Below, piece after piece: positions 31,239 through 35,462 of a stretch of DNA of 35,462 nucleotides. Numbering within the stretch: position 1 is the stretch's first letter; each line of letters begins with the position of its first letter. The position numbers were made by a program, and so were the translations under genes. The DNA is from an uncultured Ruminococcus sp. Lineage in GTDB: Bacteria > Bacillota_A > Clostridia > Oscillospirales > Acutalibacteraceae. The stretch lies in assembly GCA_902798605.1 (NCBI GenBank), contig CADBXH010000016.1:1-35462 (forward strand), in the 5' to 3' direction. A model generated the notes under the pieces. That model was not told where the DNA came from. It did no database searches and saw nothing but the letters and a program-made list of their open reading frames with translations.

Positions 31239-33605
31239 TTATCGTAAATTAACGTTGATACCTTTGAGATTTTCAATTATCCTATCCATAATTGCCTGAA
31301 CTTCCGCGGACGAAAGCGTGCGTTCGTTTGAGGAAAACTCAAATCTAACCGTGATGCTGTGCAGGGTCTCGGTGTCGTAGGTATCGACTATCTTTACATT
31401 TTTGAGGATACCCTCTCCCTCATCCTTCCAGCACTGCGCAAGGTCGCTGAAATACACGGTGTTGGGTACGATAACCGAGAGATCGTAATCCATCGGCGGG
31501 AACTTTGAGGGCTCGTCATAGACGATAGACCTGTTCTTTGTCTGCGCGAAGGTCTCCATATCGAGCTCGGCGAATACGATAGCCGCCTTTTTGTCGATAG
31601 CCTTGCCGACGGTCGGGTGAACGATGCCGATCTTGCCGATCCTCTTGCCGTCGAGGATGATCATATTGAGGTTGACCGGGTGCTCATAGCTTTTCTCAGC
31701 ATCAACGGGCTTGAACTCGAGCTGAGTGTGCTTGATGTCGTCGGTGATGACCGCGAGGATATCCCTGAGGTCAAAGTAAAGGTCGCGGATATCCTTGAGC
31801 TTGCTGAACAAAGTGATCGCGAGCTTTTTGCGCTCAAAACAGAGATTATTTTCGTCGACGCCCTCAACAACTCTGCCAATCTCAAAGATACCGAACTCCG
31901 GAGCGTAACCGGTGTTGATCTTCACCTGGCAAAGCTGGGTGGGGATCATCGACCTTCTGATAGTCTCGATATTGGGGTTGGTAGCATTCGCGAGCCTGAT
32001 GTTGGGCTCTACCTCAATACCGAGCTCCTTTAGCTCGTCATAATACGCCCAAACGTAGGAGTGGAGCTCGTGCAGGCTGTAACGCTTGACGAGGATATCC
32101 TTGATCTTGTCCTCGTTTTCCTTGACGACATCCATTCTCACGGGGTAAAGCGGAGAACGGGTGGTGTGTATCTCAAAATTATCGTAGCCGTAGATACGGG
32201 TGATCTCTTCGATGATGTCAGCCTTGATGGTAACATCCTTTGTCGCTCTCCACGAGGGAACTACAACGTCAAAGGTATCGCCGCTGAGCTCGACCTTGAA
32301 CCCGAGGCTTGTCAGGGTTTTTACAATAGTGTCGTTGTCGATCTCGATACCGGTGTAGCGGTCAACAAACGCCTTGTCAAAGGTGAGCTCGACCGTGTCG
32401 TACTTAAAAGCGTACTCGTCCGTGAGAGCGGAAACGACCTTTACGCCGCCGTCGTACTGCTTGAGCAGATACAAAAATCTCGCGATGGCAACAACGGTCA
32501 TCTCGGGGTCGAGGCTCTTTTCGTAGCGCATAGAAGAATCCGTGCGGTGAGAAAGCCTTACCGTTGACTTGCGGATAGAAGCCGCGTCAAATGTTGCGGA
32601 TTCAAGGGTGAGCTTTGTAGTGTCCTCAACGATCTCGGAGTCAAGTCCGCCCATGATACCCGCGATAGCCACAGGTTGATCGCCGTTACAGATCATCAGG
32701 GTGTTCTCGTCGATATTTCTCTCGACCTCGTCAAGAGTTTTGAAAGCAAACGGCTTGTCAAATCGCTTGATCCTGATTTTCTCTACCTTGCGCGAGTCAA
32801 ACGCGTGCATCGGCTGACCCATCTCGAGCATAAGGTAGTTTGTGAGGTCGGCGAGGAAGTTGATCCCCCTCATTCCGCAGTAGAACAGGCGTATACGCAT
32901 ATTAACAGGGCTTACGCTCCTTGTGATATTCTCCACCTGCAGGCAGCTGTAGCGCTGGCAAAGCGGATCCTCGATCTTCATATCTACCTTTTGAAGCTCG
33001 TCATAAGCCTTAAGCTCCTCAACGCTGAGCGGCTTTAACTCTCTGCCGCAGAGAGCAGCGAACTCGCGCGCGATACCGTAGTGACCCCAGAGGTCGGGGC
33101 GGTTTGTGAGCGACTTGTTGTCGACCTCAAACACGATATCGTCTATCTCGTAAACGTCCTTGATGTCGGTGCCGTTCGCGACGTCATCGGTAATATCCAT
33201 AATGCCCGAATGGTCGTCGCTGATACCGAGCTCAGACTCGCTGCAGCACATTCCGTATGACATATGACCCGCGAGCGGACGGGGAGCGATCTCAACCTCG
33301 CCGAGCTTTGCGCCGACCTTGGCGAACGCGGTCTTCATACCGACTCTTACATTGGGCGCGCCGCAGACAACATCTGTAAGCTCGGCCTCGCCGGTATCCA
33401 CCTTGAGCAGGTGGAGCTTTTTTGATTCGGGGTGATTTTCGACTGATTTGATCTCGGCAACGACTACGCCGCTGAGATCTGAACCCTTATAGAAAATCTC
33501 GTTTTCCACCTCGGCGGTGGACAGAGAAAACTTGTGTATCAGCTCGATCTTGTCAAGACCTGTAAAATCAACAAAATCCGAGATCCAGTTCATTGATAAA
33601 AACAT
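31239..33605 (-). CDS. pheT: Phenylalanyl-tRNA synthetase beta subunit
   Basis: PheT forms the alpha2-beta2 enzyme with PheS, binds tRNA and edits Tyr-tRNA-Phe. The 788-aa protein has the EMAP/OB domain (GVVVAEIKSVENHPESKKLH), the B3/B4 editing domain, the B5 domain and a C-terminal FDX-ACB anticodon-binding domain (SKFPPMDYDLSVIVPNTVYF). ATG with GGGAGG at 33605. It lies 15 bases after pheS. Confidence 0.97.
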   Translation of the reverse strand: MFLSMNWISDFVDFTGLDKIELIHKFSLSTAEVENEIFYKGSDLSGVVVAEIKSVENHPESKKLHLLKVDTGEAELTDVVCGAPNVRVGMKTAFAKVGAKLGEVEIAPRPLAGHMSYGMCCSESELGISDDHSGIMDITDDVANGTDIKDVYEIDDIVFEVDNKSLTNRPDLWGHYGIAREFAALCGRELKPLSVEELKAYDELQKVDMKIEDPLCQRYSCLQVENITRSVSPVNMRIRLFYCGMRGINFLADLTNYLMLEMGQPMHAFDSRKVEKIRIKRFDKPFAFKTLDEVERNIDENTLMICNGDQPVAIAGIMGGLDSEIVEDTTKLTLESATFDAASIRKSTVRLSHRTDSSMRYEKSLDPEMTVVAIARFLYLLKQYDGGVKVVSALTDEYAFKYDTVELTFDKAFVDRYTGIEIDNDTIVKTLTSLGFKVELSGDTFDVVVPSWRATKDVTIKADIIEEITRIYGYDNFEIHTTRSPLYPVRMDVVKENEDKIKDILVKRYSLHELHSYVWAYYDELKELGIEVEPNIRLANATNPNIETIRRSMIPTQLCQVKINTGYAPEFGIFEIGRVVEGVDENNLCFERKKLAITLFSKLKDIRDLYFDLRDILAVITDDIKHTQLEFKPVDAEKSYEHPVNLNMIILDGKRIGKIGIVHPTVGKAIDKKAAIVFAELDMETFAQTKNRSIVYDEPSKFPPMDYDLSVIVPNTVYFSDLAQCWKDEGEGILKNVKIVDTYDTETLHSITVRFEFSSNERTLSSAEVQAIMDRIIENLKGINVNLR

Positions 33606-33620
33606 ACTTATACCTCCCTA

Positions 33621-34676
33621 TCAGTTATCGTCGTCTGTAAACTGAGCGAGAGCCTTTAAGCTGCCGCTGTTTAAGTCACGAATATCCTTGACCTTGTACT
33701 TCATCATCGCGAGCCTTGTAAGTCCGAGGCCGAACGCGAAGCCCGTGTACTCGTCGGGGTCGATTCCGCCCTCTTTGAGCACGTTGGGATGGATCATTCC
33801 GCAGGGGCAGAGTTCAAGCCATCCGCTGTGTTTGCACGATGAGCAGCCTGTACCGCCGCAGATCTCGCAGTTGATATCGAGCTCAAATCCCGGTTCTACG
33901 AACGGGAAAAATCCGGGACGCAGACGAACCTTTACATCTCTTTGGAATACCTCCGAGAGCATTGTTTTCATAAAGAAGATAAGGTTTGAGATAGATATAT
34001 CCTTGTCAACCATCATACCCTCCATCTGGAAGAAGGTGTTCTCGTGGCTGGCGTCGGTCGCCTCGTTTCTAAAGCAGCGGCCGGGGAATATCGCCTTGAT
34101 CGGCACGCCGTTTTCTTTGAGGTTTTTGCCGTATTTTTTAAGAATGGCGTTCTGCGCTGCGGAGGTCTGTGACTTTAACAGCTGGCCGTTCTCCAAATAA
34201 TATGTGTCCTGCATATCGCGCGCGGGATGGTGCTTGGGGATGTTGACCGACTCAAAGCACTCGTAGTCGGTAACGACCTCGGGATAATCCTCAACGGTAA
34301 AGCCCATCGACTTAAAAATAGTCTCGCACTGGCGCTGAACAAGCGTGATCGGGTGATATGATCCGCGGGTCAGGTCGGCGGGAGCGGTGATGTCGAAGGT
34401 AGGCATAGAGTTGATCTCTGCCTCGATCTGCAGCTTTTTGAGCTCCTCAACCCTCTCTTCGATCCTCTTCGCGGCGGCGGCTTTGAGCTTGTTCACCTCC
34501 GCGCCGAAGGTCTTTCTCTCCTCGTGTGAAAGGTCTTTCATTCCCTTGAGCAAAGCGGTGATGCTTCCCTTTTTGCCCAGATACTCGACCCTCGCCTTGT
34601 CGATCTCGGCAAGATCGACGGCGGAATTGACTCTTTGCTTGATTTCTTCTCTCAAGACTTCAATTTTGTTGTCCAT
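33621..34676 (-). CDS. pheS: Phenylalanyl-tRNA synthetase alpha subunit
   Basis: PheS is the catalytic class II subunit that charges tRNA-Phe. The 351-aa protein has the N-terminal coiled coil that binds tRNA, motif 2 (GRCFRNEATDASHENTFFQM) and motif 3 (GFAFGLGLTRLAMMKYKV). A Cys cluster (CEICGGTGCSSC, then CPCG) sits where some bacteria carry a zinc-binding insertion. ATG with AGGAGG. A T-box leader precedes it. Confidence 0.98.
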   Translation of the reverse strand: MDNKIEVLREEIKQRVNSAVDLAEIDKARVEYLGKKGSITALLKGMKDLSHEERKTFGAEVNKLKAAAAKRIEERVEELKKLQIEAEINSMPTFDITAPADLTRGSYHPITLVQRQCETIFKSMGFTVEDYPEVVTDYECFESVNIPKHHPARDMQDTYYLENGQLLKSQTSAAQNAILKKYGKNLKENGVPIKAIFPGRCFRNEATDASHENTFFQMEGMMVDKDISISNLIFFMKTMLSEVFQRDVKVRLRPGFFPFVEPGFELDINCEICGGTGCSSCKHSGWLELCPCGMIHPNVLKEGGIDPDEYTGFAFGLGLTRLAMMKYKVKDIRDLNSGSLKALAQFTDDDN

Positions 34677-34711
34677 AGTTTCCTCCTATAAAATTATCAT
34701 TAAGTACAAAA

Positions 34712-34936
34712 TAAAAATCCCTGCACGCAAAAGCGTACAGGGACGAATTTTATCCGTGGTACCACCCTGATTCCCGTAAAACGGGCTCTCATCTCACATT
34801 GATCCGCAATAACGCGCTTTCAGCCGCCGACGCGTCTCTCTTTCAAAGCGGGAGTCAAGGCTACTCTCTCCGTCGCTGTGTTTTTTATCAGTCTTGTATT
34901 TTCAGCCGTTGTTCTCGACCGAAAACATCAGCTATC
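34712..34936 (-). promoter_or_regulatory. T-box riboswitch leader of pheST
   Basis: The leader carries the T-box sequence AGGGTGGTACCACGG (34754-34768 on the minus strand), whose TGGT can pair with an uncharged tRNA end bearing A73. It is followed by a terminator stem (GTCCCTGTACGC/GCGTGCAGGGAT) and TTTTATTTT. Upstream lie GGAGAGAGTAG and AGAGAGACG elements typical of T-box stem I. Uncharged tRNA-Phe should stop termination and raise pheST expression. I could not place a UUC specifier codon with confidence. Confidence 0.92.
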
Positions 34937-34942
34937 TTTAGT

Positions 34943-34971
34943 ATAATACCACTGTTTATTTGATTTTGCAA
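34943..34971 (-). promoter_or_regulatory. pheST promoter
   Basis: TTGCAA (34966-34971) and TATTAT (34943-34948) are 17 bases apart on the minus strand. The predicted start, near 34936, gives a leader of about 260 bases, usual for a T-box transcript. Confidence 0.65.
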
Positions 34972-34994
34972 GGGGTAAAGCGAATTAATTTGAT

Positions 34995-35075
34995 TTAGGG
35001 TAAATATTTCCCCGAGGCGAGGTAGAGTCTGTACCACTCGTTCTGCGGTCCGTTGACGACATTGATGTACTTCAT
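34995..35075 (-). CDS. Possible 26-aa peptide
   Basis: ATG with GAGGT upstream opens a 26-codon frame (MKYINVVNGPQNEWYRLYLA then SGKYLP). It lies 22 bases after the gene at 35098 and before the pheST promoter. The residue composition looks protein-like, but it could be the remnant of a longer gene. No family recognised. Confidence 0.4.
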   Translation of the reverse strand: MKYINVVNGPQNEWYRLYLASGKYLP

Positions 35076-35097
35076 ATTTTACCTCACATTTTTATTA

Positions 35098-35462
35098 TCA
35101 ATACCCGTTATCAACTATCTCCCAGCCGCCTTTATCGTTTTTCGAAAGCAGCCATTTATAGTCCTTGTAATCTTTATCCGCCTCAAACTCTTTATCTTCT
35201 GTGCTTTCGGGCGTATGGAAATCCATCAGGAATTCAATAAACTCGCCGTAATTTTGGTTGGGATATTTTTCTTTGATTTTTGCGGTCTCTTCGGCGGAAA
35301 CAGTATCATCGCCCGCGTAGCGGATATTCTTCAGGCTAAAGCCGTCAAAGCCCGCGAAACGGCACTTGACCTGTATCGCCGCATTTTTGAGATTGTCATC
35401 CGAATACCTCGCGGAATTACCGTAGTCAACGGTTATGTCTCCCGAGCTTGCGGCGCCGAGGT
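35098..35462 (-). CDS. C-terminal part of an uncharacterised, probably exported protein (partial)
   Basis: The frame is open from the right edge of the window to TGA at 35098, giving 121 residues. It ends DYKDYKWLLSKNDKGGWEIV plus DNGY, a closing motif I associate with C-terminal domains of Clostridial lipoproteins of unknown function. Upstream parts read GFDGFSLKNIRYAGDDTVSA and NYGEFIEFLMDFHTPES. The start, signal peptide and domain order lie outside the window. Confidence 0.7.
   Translation of the reverse strand, partial: LGAASSGDITVDYGNSARYSDDNLKNAAIQVKCRFAGFDGFSLKNIRYAGDDTVSAEETAKIKEKYPNQNYGEFIEFLMDFHTPESTEDKEFEADKDYKDYKWLLSKNDKGGWEIVDNGY

Overview
The window looks like chromosomal DNA of an anaerobic Firmicute of class Clostridia, most likely a Ruminococcus-like member of the Oscillospiraceae. 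The evidence is the ylxM-ffh-rpsP-khpA block, the yqzL gene between era and recO, the phoH-ybeY-dgkA block, an IreB/UPF0297 gene, a T-box ahead of pheST, AGGAGG ribosome binding sites and TTGACA/TATAAT promoters. Almost all of it is core housekeeping DNA. The exception is a 3.5 kb AT-rich accessory island at about 11.86-15.33 kb.

Region 1 (1-11.86 kb, minus strand) is a reduced division and cell wall (dcw) cluster, transcribed right to left: mraZ, rsmH, an ftsL-like gene, a two-PASTA class B PBP, mraY, ftsW, murG, murA, ftsQ and the start of ftsZ. murC, murD, murE, murF and ftsA are not in it. A TTGATT-17-TATAAT promoter precedes mraZ, and MraZ-type 10-bp-phased repeats lie just downstream of it. 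A terminator after ftsL splits the cluster, and ftsZ has its own likely promoter.

Region 2 (11.86-15.33 kb, plus strand) is the island. It holds an HTH regulator with its own operator-like dyad and terminator, a 331-bp stretch with a perfect 15-bp hairpin, two overlapping small ORFs, a membrane-anchored NERD-domain nuclease-like protein, a 32-aa membrane microprotein, a frameshifted DUF4230 gene and a very acidic 67-aa protein. It ends in a strong terminator. No integrase, transposase or att repeat was seen.

Region 3 (15.33-27.1 kb, minus strand) carries a coiled-coil H-subunit-like protein, coaD-rsmD, uvrC, an HPr gene, then the unit era-yqzL-recO-mutS2-rimM-trmD, and finally phoH-ybeY-dgkA. 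Many of these genes overlap by one base (TAATG or TGATG), so they are probably translationally coupled.

Region 4 (27.1-30.5 kb, plus strand) has a perfect-consensus promoter driving ylxM-ffh-rpsP-khpA (SRP and ribosome functions), then a lipoprotein gene placed just after a terminator. rimM and trmD, often found next to this block, are here in the era unit on the other strand.

Region 5 (30.5-35.46 kb, minus strand) has an unknown 100-aa gene with ireB, then pheS-pheT under a T-box leader, a 26-aa ORF, and the 3' end of a secreted or lipoprotein-type gene cut by the window edge. No tRNA, rRNA, CRISPR array or insertion sequence was seen.
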